From JBHHYS01 sp046757645 (GTDB taxonomy: Bacteria; Acidobacteriota; Terriglobia; Acidiferrales; 2-02-FULL-67-57), in assembly GCA_046757645.1 (NCBI GenBank), contig JBHHYS010000001.1:40576-104575 (forward strand): a stretch of 64,000 nt of DNA, in the 5' to 3' direction. Numbering within the stretch: the stretch's first letter is position 1; the number at the start of each line of letters is the position of its first letter. Shown in pieces: positions 9,837 to 22,095 of the stretch. The notes under the pieces are model-generated. The model made no database searches. It worked only from the letters and a program-made list of their open reading frames with translations, and had not been told where the DNA came from. The position numbers and the translations under genes are program-made.

Positions 9837-10961
9837 ATGAACAAACCGTCAGAAGACCGCGTGCGGCGACTGCACGACCCCGTGGAGGACAAGCTGACCC
9901 CCATCTACCCCATCGACCTGAGCCAAATCCACTCCATTGATGACTTGGTGCGGGCCATGGGACGGACAGCCTTCACCGCCCGGCAGATCGGCGACGCCGC
10001 CGACGTGCTGGAGGTGATGGCGCGCGACAACGACTGCCTGGTTGTCCTCACCCTTTCGGGGGCGCTGACGGTGGGCAAGATGGGCCTGATTATTTGCGAC
10101 TTGATTGACAGCGGGCTGGTGAAGGCGGTGGTTTCGACGGGCGCGCTGATGGCGCACGGTCTGGTGGAAGCCACCGGCCGGGCGCACTTCCGGTACACCC
10201 CGGGCATGGACGACAACGAACTCTTCTGGGCGGGCTACAATCGGGTGTATGACTCGCTGGAGCCGGAGGTGAACCTGGACAAGGTCGAAGCCGTGATCCA
10301 GACGGTGTTCGAGGAGTGGGAGGCGAGCGAGGCGGTAACCAGCTGGAAATTCAGCCAGCGCGTCGGCGACTTCCTGCGCCGCACCACTCCGGAGCGCGGC
10401 ATTCTGAAATCCGCCTACGAAAAAAAAGTGCCCGTCTACATCCCCGCCTTCACCGACTCCGAGATGGGCATCGACCTCGCTCTTCACAACCTCGCCCGCA
10501 GACAGAAGCGCCGACCCCCACTGAAGTTCGACGCCTTGGAGGACCTGGAGCATTTCACCACCACCCTGGTGACAGCGAAGCGGCTGGGGATTTTCACCGT
10601 CGGCGGGGGCGTCCCCCGCAACTGGGCTCAGCAGTTTGGGGTGTACGTGGAGTTGCGCCTGCGGCGCGGATACGACAACTTCGAGTTGAAGCGCTACCAC
10701 TACGGAGTGCGCCTCTGTCCCGAGCCAGTGCACTGGGGCGGGCTCTCGGGCAGCACCTACTCGGAGGCTGTTTCCTGGGGCAAGTTCGTCCCGCCGCAGG
10801 AAGGCGGCCGCTTTGCCGAAGTCATGGAGGATGCCACCGTGGCTCTGCCCCTGGTGGCCGGAGCGGTGCTGCAACGCATCGGCTACCTGCCCCGGCGCAC
10901 AACGGCGGAGGTGGAAAAGAAGACCGCGGGCGGCGCCGGGGTGCCAGCCCGGTCGCGCTAG
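9837..10961 (+). CDS. deoxyhypusine synthase-like protein
   Basis: Bacterial member of the deoxyhypusine synthase family (374 aa). The eukaryotic and archaeal enzyme moves the aminobutyl group of spermidine onto eIF5A, and plant homologues make homospermidine. Bacteria lack eIF5A, so a free polyamine acceptor is likely. The active-site lysine is kept in SEAVSWGKFVPP, and the NAD-fold segments STGALMAHGLVEATG and VGGGVPRNWAQQFG are visible. The ATG at 9837 has GAGG at 9824-9827. The neighbours speB and the pyruvoyl arginine decarboxylase support a polyamine role. Confidence 0.88.
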   Translation: MNKPSEDRVRRLHDPVEDKLTPIYPIDLSQIHSIDDLVRAMGRTAFTARQIGDAADVLEVMARDNDCLVVLTLSGALTVGKMGLIICDLIDSGLVKAVVSTGALMAHGLVEATGRAHFRYTPGMDDNELFWAGYNRVYDSLEPEVNLDKVEAVIQTVFEEWEASEAVTSWKFSQRVGDFLRRTTPERGILKSAYEKKVPVYIPAFTDSEMGIDLALHNLARRQKRRPPLKFDALEDLEHFTTTLVTAKRLGIFTVGGGVPRNWAQQFGVYVELRLRRGYDNFELKRYHYGVRLCPEPVHWGGLSGSTYSEAVSWGKFVPPQEGGRFAEVMEDATVALPLVAGAVLQRIGYLPRRTTAEVEKKTAGGAGVPARSR

Positions 10962-11085
10962 GGGGAACAGCAAAGGCGGGCGAAGGGTCAGTGCCCTTCC
11001 CGCTTATTCGGCGGAATCTGAACTACAAGAAACCCCGAGAGTATCAGCTGTAGGAAATAATCAGACGGAACAAGTTGGAACGACC

Positions 11086-11637
11086 CTAGTCTTCCCCGAG
11101 CAGGATGGCCGCCGCCAGCACGGTGGTCCACAGGCCGCGCTTGTCGCCCACGGCTGATTGGGTGGTATTCATGGTGCGCACGATTTTGTTGGAGATGCGG
11201 TAGATCTCCTTCTTCTCGTCCCAGTTCAAGTCCGGATCGAATTCCACGTCCAGGGTGGTCGCCAACATTTCCGCCGCCAGCTCCTCGGCGTACTCGCCGG
11301 CGCGGTCTTCCGTTTCGCCGAAGGAGTGGTGTTCGGAAAGATAACCATACATTGATTTATCGGCCGGCAGCGCCAGCCCGATCGAAGCGGCGATCAACCG
11401 ATGGGGTTCGCGGGTGGAGTTTTCGGTGAGCACCACAAAGGTGACCTGGCCGGGCCGGAGCCGCTTCAACCCCTCGGTGCGGGAAATCAGCTTGCAGTGA
11501 GGGGGGAAGATGCTGGACACCCGGACAAGGTTGAAGGAGGCAATTCCGGCGGAGCGCAGGGCCAGCTCGAAACTGGAGAGCCGTTCGCGATGCTTTCCGA
11601 CCCCCTTGGTCAGAAAGATCTTCTTCGCAACGAACAT
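11086..11637 (-). CDS. pyruvoyl-dependent arginine decarboxylase
   Basis: PvlArgDC family, decarboxylating arginine to agmatine with a self-made pyruvoyl group instead of PLP. The 183-residue proenzyme contains VRVSSIFPP, so self-cleavage is expected between Ser41 and Ser42, giving a small beta chain and an alpha chain with N-terminal pyruvoyl. Other family segments are [16 protein letters not shown] and [20 protein letters not shown]. The ATG at 11637 is preceded by GGGAG. It converges on the DHS-like gene, with 124 bp between their ends. Supplying agmatine to the nearby agmatinase is the obvious role. Confidence 0.93.
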   Translation of the reverse strand: MFVAKKIFLTKGVGKHRERLSSFELALRSAGIASFNLVRVSSIFPPHCKLISRTEGLKRLRPGQVTFVVLTENSTREPHRLIAASIGLALPADKSMYGYLSEHHSFGETEDRAGEYAEELAAEMLATTLDVEFDPDLNWDEKKEIYRISNKIVRTMNTTQSAVGDKRGLWTTVLAAAILLGED

Positions 11638-11804
11638 TCTCTCCCGTCCACCCCGGCTCTGACCCCTAAGCGATGCGCGAGCGCGCTTTCCGCCACTCGA
11701 TTCTTATCCGACAGACTCGCGCAGAAAAAAAACCGCGCCCACTATGCGGAAGAAGTCCACCGCTGTCAATCCCTTTTTCCCGCTCGGGAGCAAAAATCTC
11801 CGCC

Positions 11805-11833
11805 TTGACGCGCCGCGGGGTTTGTCCTAGAGT
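11805..11833 (+). promoter_or_regulatory. glnA promoter
   Basis: TTGACG at 11805-11810, a 17-nt spacer and TAGAGT at 11828-11833, about 77 bp before the glnA start. The 272-bp gap between the decarboxylase start and glnA shows nothing else recognised. No sigma-54 GG-N10-GC element was found. Confidence 0.55.
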
Positions 11834-11909
11834 GACACTACCACATGGGGGCGACAGCGAGCCGACACAACCGCTCGCGCATCCTTCTCCTCTCTGCCTG
11901 GGAGGCTCC

Positions 11910-13319
11910 ATGAAGCCCAAAGAAGTGTTGGAGTTTGCCGAGCGCCACAAGGCGCAAGTGGTGGACATTCGCTTCACCGATCTTCCCGGTCTCTGGCATC
12001 ACCTCTCTTTTCCCACTCACGCGCTGGAGGAGAAATCCTTCGAAGACGGTTTTGGGATTGACGGCTCCAGCATTCGTGGTTGGGCAGCCATTCATGAAAG
12101 CGATATGTTGTTGGTGCCGGACCCGGACACCGCCTTCATGGATCCTTTCCGCGATGTGCCCACCTTGTGCATGATCGGCAACGTCATGGACCCCATCACC
12201 AAGCTGCAGTACCCGCGCGACCCCCGCTATGTGGCGAAGAAAGCGGAGGCCTATCTGGTTCACACCAGCGTGGCCGATGTCGCCTATTTCGGGGCGGAGG
12301 CGGAATTTTTTATTTTTGACAACATCCGCTTCGACCAGCGGGAGCAATGCGGCTTCTACTTCATCGATGCAGAAGAAGGGCGCTGGAATTCCGGCCGGGC
12401 GGAGCGCAACCTGGGCTACCGACCCCGCTACAAGGAAGGCTACTTTCCCGTCCCCCCCACCGACCACTACCAGGACCTCCGCACCGAAATGGCCCTGGCG
12501 ATGGAGCGCTGCGGGTTGCAGGTCGAATGCCACCACCATGAAGTGGCCACGGGGGGCCAAACCGAAATTGACTTTCGCTTTGCGCCCCTGGTGCGTGCCG
12601 GCGACAACCTGATGCTGTTCAAGTATGTGGTGCGGAACGTGGCGCATCAGTATGGCAAAACGGTGACCTTCATGCCCAAGCCGCTCTTCCAGGACAACGG
12701 TTCCGGGATGCACACCCATCAGAGCCTGTGGCTGAAGAACAAACCCTTGTTTTCCGGGGAACTCTACGCCGGGCTGAGCCAAACGGCATTGTGGTACGTC
12801 GGGGGGTTGCTGAAGCACGCCCCGGCGCTGGCCGCTTTTGTGGCTCCCACCACCAACTCCTACAAGCGCCTGGTGCCGGGCTTTGAGGCTCCGGTGAACC
12901 TGGCCTACTCCCGTCGCAACCGGAGCGCGGCGGTGCGCATCCCGATGTACTCGCCCAACCCGAAGACCAAGCGCATCGAGTTTCGCCCCCCCGACCCCAC
13001 CTGCAACCCCTACCTGGCGTTTCCCGCCATGCTGATGGCCGGCTTGGACGGCATCGAGAACAAGATCGACCCGGGCGAGCCCCTCGACCGGGATATCTAT
13101 GACATGAGCCCGGAGGAGTTGACGAACGTGCCGGCGCTGCCCGGTTCGCTCGAAGAGGCGCTGGGGGCACTGGAGCAGGACCACGAGTTTCTGCTGGAGG
13201 GCGACGTGTTCACCAAGGAAGTCATTGACCTCTGGGTCAGCTACAAGATGAAGAACGAGGTGCAGGCGATGAGGATGCGGCCGCACCCTTACGAGTTCGC
13301 TCTCTACTACGACGCCTAG
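11910..13319 (+). CDS. glnA: glutamine synthetase, type I
   Basis: ATP-dependent amidation of glutamate with ammonium, as a dodecamer. The frame is open upstream, but the ATG at 11910 ([20 protein letters not shown]) follows GGGAGG and gives 469 aa, the GS-I length. Seen motifs are [16 protein letters not shown], the ammonium/ATP region [14 protein letters not shown], and [20 protein letters not shown] carries the tyrosine position adenylylated in beta-subtype enzymes. That fits the glnE gene directly downstream, so activity is probably controlled covalently. Confidence 0.98.
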   Translation: MKPKEVLEFAERHKAQVVDIRFTDLPGLWHHLSFPTHALEEKSFEDGFGIDGSSIRGWAAIHESDMLLVPDPDTAFMDPFRDVPTLCMIGNVMDPITKLQYPRDPRYVAKKAEAYLVHTSVADVAYFGAEAEFFIFDNIRFDQREQCGFYFIDAEEGRWNSGRAERNLGYRPRYKEGYFPVPPTDHYQDLRTEMALAMERCGLQVECHHHEVATGGQTEIDFRFAPLVRAGDNLMLFKYVVRNVAHQYGKTVTFMPKPLFQDNGSGMHTHQSLWLKNKPLFSGELYAGLSQTALWYVGGLLKHAPALAAFVAPTTNSYKRLVPGFEAPVNLAYSRRNRSAAVRIPMYSPNPKTKRIEFRPPDPTCNPYLAFPAMLMAGLDGIENKIDPGEPLDRDIYDMSPEELTNVPALPGSLEEALGALEQDHEFLLEGDVFTKEVIDLWVSYKMKNEVQAMRMRPHPYEFALYYDA

Positions 13320-13324
13320 CCCAG

Positions 13325-13347
13325 GCGCGCCTCGCCCCGGGGCGCGC
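13325..13347 (+). terminator. hairpin between glnA and glnE
   Basis: Inverted repeat GCGCGCC (13325-13331) and GGCGCGC (13341-13347) with a 9-nt loop, directly after the glnA stop. It has no clear T-tract, so partial termination or mRNA end protection is likelier than a full stop. A TAGACT box at 13356-13361 could start glnE transcripts, but no -35 is seen. Confidence 0.4.
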
Positions 13348-13374
13348 TTCTGCAGTAGACTCCCCGGTAGGCCC

Positions 13375-16368
13375 ATGAATCTTCCCGGCGCTTTCGCCCG
13401 CATTTCCTTTACCGAGCCCGTGCGGGCCCGCGCGAATCTCGCCTTGCTGAAGGGGCGCCTCCCTGACCGCGTCCTTTCTTTGCTGCCCTCGATGCTCGCG
13501 CAGGTGCCCGACCCGGACGCGGCCTTGAACCACCTGGAGCGGTTCACCCGCGAGGCCGGCCGCCGGGTTCTGGATGCCCTCGTCCGCCAGCCGGCCCTTC
13601 TCCACTATTTGCTGGCTCTTTTCAGCCACAGCCGCTTTCTCAGCGAAACCTTGATTCAACAGCCGGACTTGATCGTCTGGCTGGCCCGCGATAAACACCT
13701 GGAGCGCTTGGGGTCGAAAGAAGAGTTGCTCGAGGAATATGCCCGCTTTGAAACCATCGCGCTCGACCTCGAACCCGCCCGGGTGCTGGCCCGCTTCAAG
13801 CGCCGCCAGTACCTGCGCATTGCCCTGAAAGATATTCTCGGGCTTTGCACGCTCGTAGAGACCACGCGCGAACTCTCCACCCTGGCCGACGTGCTTCTGG
13901 AGAAGGCGCTGGCGGCGGCCGGGGCTGAGTTGCGGTCCCGCTACGGTCCCCCGCAGACGAGCGATGCGCGGGGCCGGCGAGTGCCGGCGCGCTTCGCCGT
14001 TGTTTCCCTCGGCAAGCTGGGCGGCAATGAGTTGAACTACAGTTCCGACATCGACCTGCTGTTTCTCTACGCGGGGGAGGGGGAAACCAGTGCCGCCGAA
14101 CCCGACCGGCACATCGCCAACAGCGAGTTCTTCGTTCGCCTGGCGCAGCGCCTGCTGCAGCTCATCGCCGGCGTGACTCGCGAGGGCGCGGTCTTTCGCG
14201 TGGACCTGCGCTTGCGGCCGGGAGGGCGCGAGGGGGATCTGGCCATCAGCCTGCCTGCCGCGATCGACTACTACCAACGGCGGGCGCGCGAGTGGGAGTT
14301 GCAGGCGCTGCTCAAGGCCCGGCACTCGGCTGGCGACCCCGCCTTGGTGCGCAGCTTCCTCTCGACGGTGGAGCCGTTTCTCTTTCGAGGCCCGCTGCAT
14401 TTCGCGGCGGTAGAGAGCGTGGTGCAGGCGCGGGAGGGGTTCGCGCGGAAGCTCGACGCCGAGCAGGGCGGCCGACTGAACGTGAAGCTGGCCCCCGGCG
14501 GCATCCGGGACATCGAGTTCCTTGTGCAGTGTGTGCAGCGCCTCCACGGCCAGGATGATCCCTGGGTCCGGGCCCCGGGCACCCTGGTGGGCCTGCAAAA
14601 GCTCTACGACAAGAGGTATCTGCCGGCGCACGACCATTTTCGCCTGGCGGCCGCCTATCAGTTTCTACGCCTGGTTGAGCACCGGCTGCAGTTGGAGCAG
14701 GGACAGCAAATCCATTCGCTGCCGGAGAATCCTGCGGCGCTGGCTCTGCTGGCGCGTCGTTGCGGGCTGAGTGACACTCAGAGGCGCTCTGCGGCGGATG
14801 AGTTTCGGCTTCTGCTCGAAGAGCACTTGCGCCAAGTGCGCGCCATCTATGAACGCATCCTGCCGCACGCTCGTCGGGTGAGCGAGGAGGAAGAGTTCTC
14901 GCTGCAGGCGCCGGAGGCAATCAGCCTACCCGGCGAGCTCTCCTATGCGGAGATTCTGAATCGGCTCCGGGCGCAGGGCTCGCCGCTCTATGCCGCGCTC
15001 CGGAGCTTGGCGGTCCCCGAGCGGACGCGCAAAGCATTCCAGCGTTTTCTCGCCTCGGCCCTGGCTTCATCAGCCGCCTTCGAACAGGTCAGCCAGACCG
15101 CGGCAGCCCTGCCCCGCGTAGTCGAAATCCTGCGGCTGAGCGAACCCATGGGGGCGTTGCTAGTCCGCCAGCCGGAACGACTGGCGGAGTTAAGCGACAT
15201 CGGCGGAGAGCCGGCTGAGGCGGGTGGCGCCCCACTGGGGTTCCTCCTGACCACCAGGCGGCCCTCGCGAAGGTCGGCGATGCTTCGGGCGCTCGTGGAG
15301 CACCAGGGCCCGCTCACCGAGCAGATGGCCGGCTTACGCCGCTATTTCTCCGACGCGGTATTCCGCTGGGGCGCGCGGGAGTTGTGCGTACACGCCCCGG
15401 TGGAAGACGGATTGCGGGCCTACACCGCGTTGGCGGAAGATGTCCTACAGGCCGGACTGGCCATCGCCGAGCAGCACGGCGGTGGCGCCAATGGCACGGC
15501 GGAGGCCTGTGAGTACGCGGTCATCGCCCTGGGACGCCTGGGAACGGCGGAGATGGATTTGGGTTCGGACGCTGACTTGATTTTTGTCGCCGCCCATCCG
15601 AGCGCGCAGTCACGCGCACGCCCGGTGGCGGAAAAATTTCTTCACGTCATCTCCGGCTATACCCGCGAGGGCACGCTCTTTCCCGTGGATGTGCGGCTGC
15701 GGCCCCGGGGCAGCGAGGGAGAGCTGGTACAAACTACGGAGAGCGTTCTCGACTATTTCCACAGCTCGGCTGGCGTTTGGGAGGCGGCCACCTATTTGAA
15801 GGCCCGTCCGGTGGCCGGCCACATGGAGTGGGGCGAGCAGTGGTGCGAGCGTTTGCGTGCGGTCTTGCGTCAGCGGTTCTCCACCTGGGAGACGATCCGG
15901 GCCGGGCTGCGGGAGATGCGCCAGCGATTGGAGGAGGAAGGCGCGTCCCCCGCTGGCGACGCCGACAACTTCAAGACCGGCCGCGGCGGTTCCTACGATC
16001 TCGATTTCATTCTCTCTGCCTGCGCACTGCGCGCCGGAGCTGCTTCCCAGGCGGGCTGGCCCTGGCGGGAACAAGTGGAAGCCCTGCTCGGCGGCGCCGG
16101 TGCCTCGACATGGCTGCGGACAAAAGTCAGCGCAACCGAAGGAGAGCAACTCCGGGCGGCTGCCCGGCTGCTGCGCGCTGTGGACCACGCCATCCGCTTG
16201 GCCAGCGGCCAAAGCGCACCGCGACTGCCGGCGGGACCTCGGTCGGAGGTTGTCGCCGAGCTGACGGGGACTTGGCTGGGGGAGCGCATGAGCCCGGCGA
16301 GCCTGGCCCAGCAGCTGGCCGAAACCCGCCGCGCTCTTCACGCCATTTTCCTGCGGGTGTTTGACTGA
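13375..16368 (+). CDS. glnE: bifunctional glutamine synthetase adenylyltransferase/deadenylase
   Basis: Two-headed nucleotidyltransferase that adds AMP to, or removes it from, the regulatory tyrosine of glutamine synthetase. Both catalytic halves are visible: KLGGNELNYSSDIDLLFLY near residue 215 (deadenylating half) and ALGRLGTAEMDLGSDADLIF near residue 720 (adenylating half). Length is 997 aa, close to the family norm. It lies 55 bp after glnA, its target. No PII gene is present in the window. Confidence 0.97.
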   Translation: MNLPGAFARISFTEPVRARANLALLKGRLPDRVLSLLPSMLAQVPDPDAALNHLERFTREAGRRVLDALVRQPALLHYLLALFSHSRFLSETLIQQPDLIVWLARDKHLERLGSKEELLEEYARFETIALDLEPARVLARFKRRQYLRIALKDILGLCTLVETTRELSTLADVLLEKALAAAGAELRSRYGPPQTSDARGRRVPARFAVVSLGKLGGNELNYSSDIDLLFLYAGEGETSAAEPDRHIANSEFFVRLAQRLLQLIAGVTREGAVFRVDLRLRPGGREGDLAISLPAAIDYYQRRAREWELQALLKARHSAGDPALVRSFLSTVEPFLFRGPLHFAAVESVVQAREGFARKLDAEQGGRLNVKLAPGGIRDIEFLVQCVQRLHGQDDPWVRAPGTLVGLQKLYDKRYLPAHDHFRLAAAYQFLRLVEHRLQLEQGQQIHSLPENPAALALLARRCGLSDTQRRSAADEFRLLLEEHLRQVRAIYERILPHARRVSEEEEFSLQAPEAISLPGELSYAEILNRLRAQGSPLYAALRSLAVPERTRKAFQRFLASALASSAAFEQVSQTAAALPRVVEILRLSEPMGALLVRQPERLAELSDIGGEPAEAGGAPLGFLLTTRRPSRRSAMLRALVEHQGPLTEQMAGLRRYFSDAVFRWGARELCVHAPVEDGLRAYTALAEDVLQAGLAIAEQHGGGANGTAEACEYAVIALGRLGTAEMDLGSDADLIFVAAHPSAQSRARPVAEKFLHVISGYTREGTLFPVDVRLRPRGSEGELVQTTESVLDYFHSSAGVWEAATYLKARPVAGHMEWGEQWCERLRAVLRQRFSTWETIRAGLREMRQRLEEEGASPAGDADNFKTGRGGSYDLDFILSACALRAGAASQAGWPWREQVEALLGGAGASTWLRTKVSATEGEQLRAAARLLRAVDHAIRLASGQSAPRLPAGPRSEVVAELTGTWLGERMSPASLAQQLAETRRALHAIFLRVFD

Positions 16369-16380
16369 GACCGGGTCAGG

Positions 16381-16409
16381 TTGTCTTGCCTGCCAGCGGG
16401 TGTTATTGT
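16381..16409 (+). promoter_or_regulatory. aconitase promoter
   Basis: TTGTCT at 16381-16386, a 17-nt spacer and TATTGT at 16404-16409, 63 bp before the acnA start. Confidence 0.5.
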
Positions 16410-16472
16410 GAAGAAGAAAGCGCTTTGAGAGAAACGGGCCCGCAGGGATAGTTTTTCCCAGAAGGAAACACG

Positions 16473-19199
<2,727 letters not shown>

Positions 19200-19257
19200 C
19201 GGCGGCTTTAGGCCGCCATTGAACTGACGAAGCCAGGATCCCGCAGCGTGGATTCGC

Positions 19258-19286
19258 TTGCCTGGTATACCTTACCGGCATAAGAT
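19258..19286 (+). promoter_or_regulatory. icd promoter
   Basis: TTGCCT at 19258-19263, a 17-nt spacer and TAAGAT at 19281-19286, 33 bp before the start codon. A small GGCGGC/GCCGCC hairpin at 19201-19217 just upstream may end the acnA transcript. Confidence 0.55.
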
Positions 19287-19319
19287 GAGATCCGCGGCCC
19301 CCAGAAGTGGAGAGTCAAG

Positions 19320-20711
19320 ATGCGCCAGAGCTACAACGGAGTGGCCGTCCCCACCGACGGCAAGCCCATCGAGTATCGCGACGGGCGCTTCCTAGTTCCC
19401 GATCATCCCATCATCCCTTTCATTGAAGGCGACGGCACCGGACGCGACATTTGGCGGGCGGCGAAGCGCGTCTTTGATGCCGGGGTCGAAAAGTCCTGTG
19501 CGGGGACCGGCAAGCGGCGGATCGTCTGGCTGGAGGTTTTGGCCGGGGAGAAGGCTTTCAACCGCTTCGGCACCTGGCTGCCGGACGATACGGTGGAAGC
19601 CATCCGCGACTTCCGTATCGCCATCAAGGGCCCGCTGACCACGCCGGTGGGCGGGGGCATCCGCAGCCTGAATGTTACCTTGCGGCAGCTGCTCGATCTC
19701 TACGCCTGCGTGCGCCCGGTGAAATGGATTCCGGGCGTGCCCTCCCCGGTCAAGCATCCCGAACGGATGAACCTGATCGTTTTCCGGGAGAACACCGAGG
19801 ACGTCTACGCCGGGATCGAGTGGGTGGCGGGCACCGAGGAAGCCAAGAAGGTCATCGCGCTGGTGGGGCAGTTCGGGAAGACAATTCGGCCCGACAGCGG
19901 CATCGGCATCAAGCCCATCAGCCGCACGGGCACCCAGAAGCTGGTGCGGAAGGCGCTCCAGTATGCCTTGGAGCACGGGCAGAAGACCGTGACCCTGGTG
20001 CACAAGGGAAACATCATGAAGTTCACCGAAGGGGCCTTCCGCGACTGGGGCTACGAGCTGGCGAAATCGGAATTCCGCGACCAGATTGTGACCGAGCGCG
20101 AGAGCTGGATTCTGGGCAACAAGGACAAGAACCCGGCTCTCTCCATCGAAGCCAACGCAGCCATGATCGAGCCGGGGGTGGAGAGCGCTCCGGAGGCGTT
20201 CAAGCAGAAGATCTACGCAGAGGTCAAAGAGTGCTTGGACTCAATCGGGGGCTCGCATGGGAACGGCCAGTGGAAGAAGAAGATTCTGGTGAACGACCGC
20301 ATCGCCGACTCCATGTTCCAGCAGGTGCTGACCCGGGCGAACGAATACGAAATGGTCTGCACGCCCAACCTGAACGGCGACTACCTCTCGGATGCCTGCG
20401 CGGCCCAGATCGGCGGCCTGGGAGTGGCGCCGGGGGCGAACATCGGCGACGGCTACGGGCTGTTTGAGGCCACGCACGGGACCGCCCCAAAGTATGCCGA
20501 CCGGGACGTGATCAATCCCAGCGCGGTGATGCTGGCCGGGGTAATGATGTTCGAGTTCCTGGGTTGGACGGACGTGGCTCGGCTCATTGAGCAGGCCATC
20601 GCCAAGACCATCGCCCAGAAGACGGTGACGTACGACCTGGAGCGCCTGATGGAGGGCGCCACCAAGCTCAAGACCAGCGAGTACGCCACCGCCATCATCA
20701 ACAACATGTAA
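19320..20711 (+). CDS. icd: isocitrate dehydrogenase, NADP-dependent
   Basis: Oxidative decarboxylation of isocitrate to 2-oxoglutarate. It is a 463-residue homodimeric-type enzyme. [13 protein letters not shown] opens the fold, and [20 protein letters not shown] contains the serine phosphorylated by AceK in E. coli. [11 protein letters not shown] carries the Lys-Tyr pair typical of NADP specificity. The ATG at 19320 has GGAGAG at 19309-19314. The product feeds glutamate, the substrate of the nearby glutamine synthetase. The sequence after its stop changes character, into an AT-richer islet. Confidence 0.97.
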   Translation: MRQSYNGVAVPTDGKPIEYRDGRFLVPDHPIIPFIEGDGTGRDIWRAAKRVFDAGVEKSCAGTGKRRIVWLEVLAGEKAFNRFGTWLPDDTVEAIRDFRIAIKGPLTTPVGGGIRSLNVTLRQLLDLYACVRPVKWIPGVPSPVKHPERMNLIVFRENTEDVYAGIEWVAGTEEAKKVIALVGQFGKTIRPDSGIGIKPISRTGTQKLVRKALQYALEHGQKTVTLVHKGNIMKFTEGAFRDWGYELAKSEFRDQIVTERESWILGNKDKNPALSIEANAAMIEPGVESAPEAFKQKIYAEVKECLDSIGGSHGNGQWKKKILVNDRIADSMFQQVLTRANEYEMVCTPNLNGDYLSDACAAQIGGLGVAPGANIGDGYGLFEATHGTAPKYADRDVINPSAVMLAGVMMFEFLGWTDVARLIEQAIAKTIAQKTVTYDLERLMEGATKLKTSEYATAIINNM

Positions 20712-20726
20712 GGTTCACTCAGAGCA

Positions 20727-21188
20727 ATGCTTAAGTTCGTAGTGTGGGCAGTCGCCGCATACGTCGCCTTGCTACTGATTAACATGCTTCTTCCGATCCC
20801 GTTGGGTCTTTTGACAGAAAGCAGATGGCGTGATCGCTGGCAAGAGGCCGAACAACGTGGGGAGCCAATCGGGAGCGCACTGCCAGGCCAGACCTTGGGA
20901 GCTGTAGTCCTCGGATTTGTCGCAGGAGTTGGCGTTGGTGTGGGTGTGGCTTCCGTGACCGTTGCTTTCGTCAGCTCACATTGGTTCTACCAAGTATGTC
21001 TGTTGATTGGATTCTTCGCAGCCTCTTCACACGCTCAGCAATTGTATCTCGTCAAGTCACCGAGGACCGCGGTGGGCATTGTCTTTGGAAGGGTGGGGGA
21101 TCGACTGGCTGGAGCCATGTTTGGTGGCTACTTCTGGGGCAGCTTCGCTGGCGTGGGTGGATACAACATAATCCGCTGGGTTAGTTAG
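20727..21188 (+). CDS. small integral membrane protein
   Basis: Unrecognised 153-residue protein with three or four predicted membrane helices: MLKFVVWAVAAYVALLLINM, GAVVLGFVAGVGVGVGVASV, VCLLIGFFAASSH, and a glycine-rich C-terminal helix. A charged stretch (ESRWRDRWQEAEQRGEP) separates helix 1 from helix 2. Base composition is more AT-rich than the flanking core genes and the start is only 16 bp after icd. It pairs with the Ntn-hydrolase-like gene downstream. Whether the two act together is unknown. Confidence 0.6.
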   Translation: MLKFVVWAVAAYVALLLINMLLPIPLGLLTESRWRDRWQEAEQRGEPIGSALPGQTLGAVVLGFVAGVGVGVGVASVTVAFVSSHWFYQVCLLIGFFAASSHAQQLYLVKSPRTAVGIVFGRVGDRLAGAMFGGYFWGSFAGVGGYNIIRWVS

Positions 21189-21210
21189 CACGTCAGCGTC
21201 TTTGAAGGAA

Positions 21211-21266
21211 GTCTAACCTAGCAGCTCCTGCCGCTCGGCCCCGTGGCAGGAGCCACGGGGTTGAAC
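21211..21266. repeat. nested inverted repeat, copy 1
   Basis: Stem GCTCCTGCC (21224-21232) and GGCAGGAGC (21245-21253) with a 12-nt loop containing GGCCCCGT, bracketed by TCTAACC and GGGGTTGAAC. It shares the GGCCCCGTGGCA core and the GGGGTTGAAC end with the element at 21996-22075, so the two copies flank the gene at 21290. Confidence 0.6.
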
Positions 21267-21289
21267 GTCACAGAGAGAGGCGTATATCA

Positions 21290-21988
21290 GTGAGTTTGGT
21301 GATGGCGTTCAAAGCCGATGGTTGTGTTGTGTTGGCAGCCGATACTAGGGGTATTCGCGTACAAGACGGGATGAACTACGACCGCGGCAGGGTGTCAAAA
21401 CTGCGCTCGTTGGGAGATGGGTGTGCAGAAGGTATCACGGGTGATCTTTGCCTTATGGGGCAACTCTTAGACGACGCCAAGAGTCGAGGACTTGGGTTTG
21501 GCAAGGCAAAAAGGTTTAGCGACACTGTCTATGAATTCGAAAGAACCCTGAGACAGATGTACGAACAAAAATTTGGAAATGCAGGTGTCGACCCAAAAGA
21601 GAGGTTCCCTTCTTCTCTTCTTTTTGCCGGGCACGGTGTCTACGGCGGAGAACGGGATTGTTTCATCTACACTATGCATGTCCAACAAAACTTTGCCGCT
21701 GTCAGGCAAAATGAGTGGGATGCAATCGGCCAATGGTTACACGGCGGTTGTTACTACGCCTGCCGCTACTACAGGCCGACGATGACGGAGAAGGAAGCCG
21801 CGTTTCTCGCGTATTTCTGCATAGGCGAAGTTGGCAAATTGGATGGAACTGTAGGTTTGCCCGTAGACATAATGATACTTAGAGACAACTCCGTGCAATC
21901 AATTCCAGGGCAATGGTCGGAGGAATTCAAGTCTAAATACGAAGCCGCTCATGACAAGATGGAGAGTTGGTTTCGGTGGGATAAATAG
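21290..21988 (+). CDS. proteasome-like Ntn hydrolase
   Basis: A 232-residue protein resembling a 20S proteasome/HslV-type Ntn hydrolase. The N-terminus MSLVMAFKADGCVVLAADTR matches the proteasome beta-subunit start. After Met removal the chain begins with Ser1, Asp falls at position 17 as in proteasomes, and a Lys-Leu pair (Lys36) sits where Lys33 is expected. A later segment, GVYGGERDCFIYTMH, fits the core sheet. The GTG at 21290 is supported by GAGAGAGG at 21273-21280. An ATG at 21302 would remove the nucleophile. No ATPase partner is nearby. The family assignment is from pattern reading, not from a search. Confidence 0.65.
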   Translation: MSLVMAFKADGCVVLAADTRGIRVQDGMNYDRGRVSKLRSLGDGCAEGITGDLCLMGQLLDDAKSRGLGFGKAKRFSDTVYEFERTLRQMYEQKFGNAGVDPKERFPSSLLFAGHGVYGGERDCFIYTMHVQQNFAAVRQNEWDAIGQWLHGGCYYACRYYRPTMTEKEAAFLAYFCIGEVGKLDGTVGLPVDIMILRDNSVQSIPGQWSEEFKSKYEAAHDKMESWFRWDK

Positions 21989-21995
21989 ATACACA

Positions 21996-22075
21996 GTTCA
22001 ACCCAGCGGCTCCCGCCGCTGGGCCCCGTGGCATCCCTCGGCTTCGCTCGGGGCAAGGGAGACAGGGGGTTGAAC
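21996..22075. repeat. nested inverted repeat, copy 2
   Basis: Outer arms GTTCAACCC (21996-22004) and GGGTTGAAC (22067-22075), enclosing the inner hairpin CCCAGCGGC (22002-22010)/GCCGCTGGG (22015-22023) and GGGCCCCGTGGCA. It is related to the copy at 21211-21266. Both lie tight against the Ntn-hydrolase gene. Confidence 0.65.
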
Positions 22076-22095
22076 ACACGCACTCACTTTTTGGT

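Noticed and set aside
11638..11909. Sigma-54 promoter before glnA
   Set aside because: No GG-N10-GC pair with suitable context was seen, whereas a good sigma-70 promoter is present.
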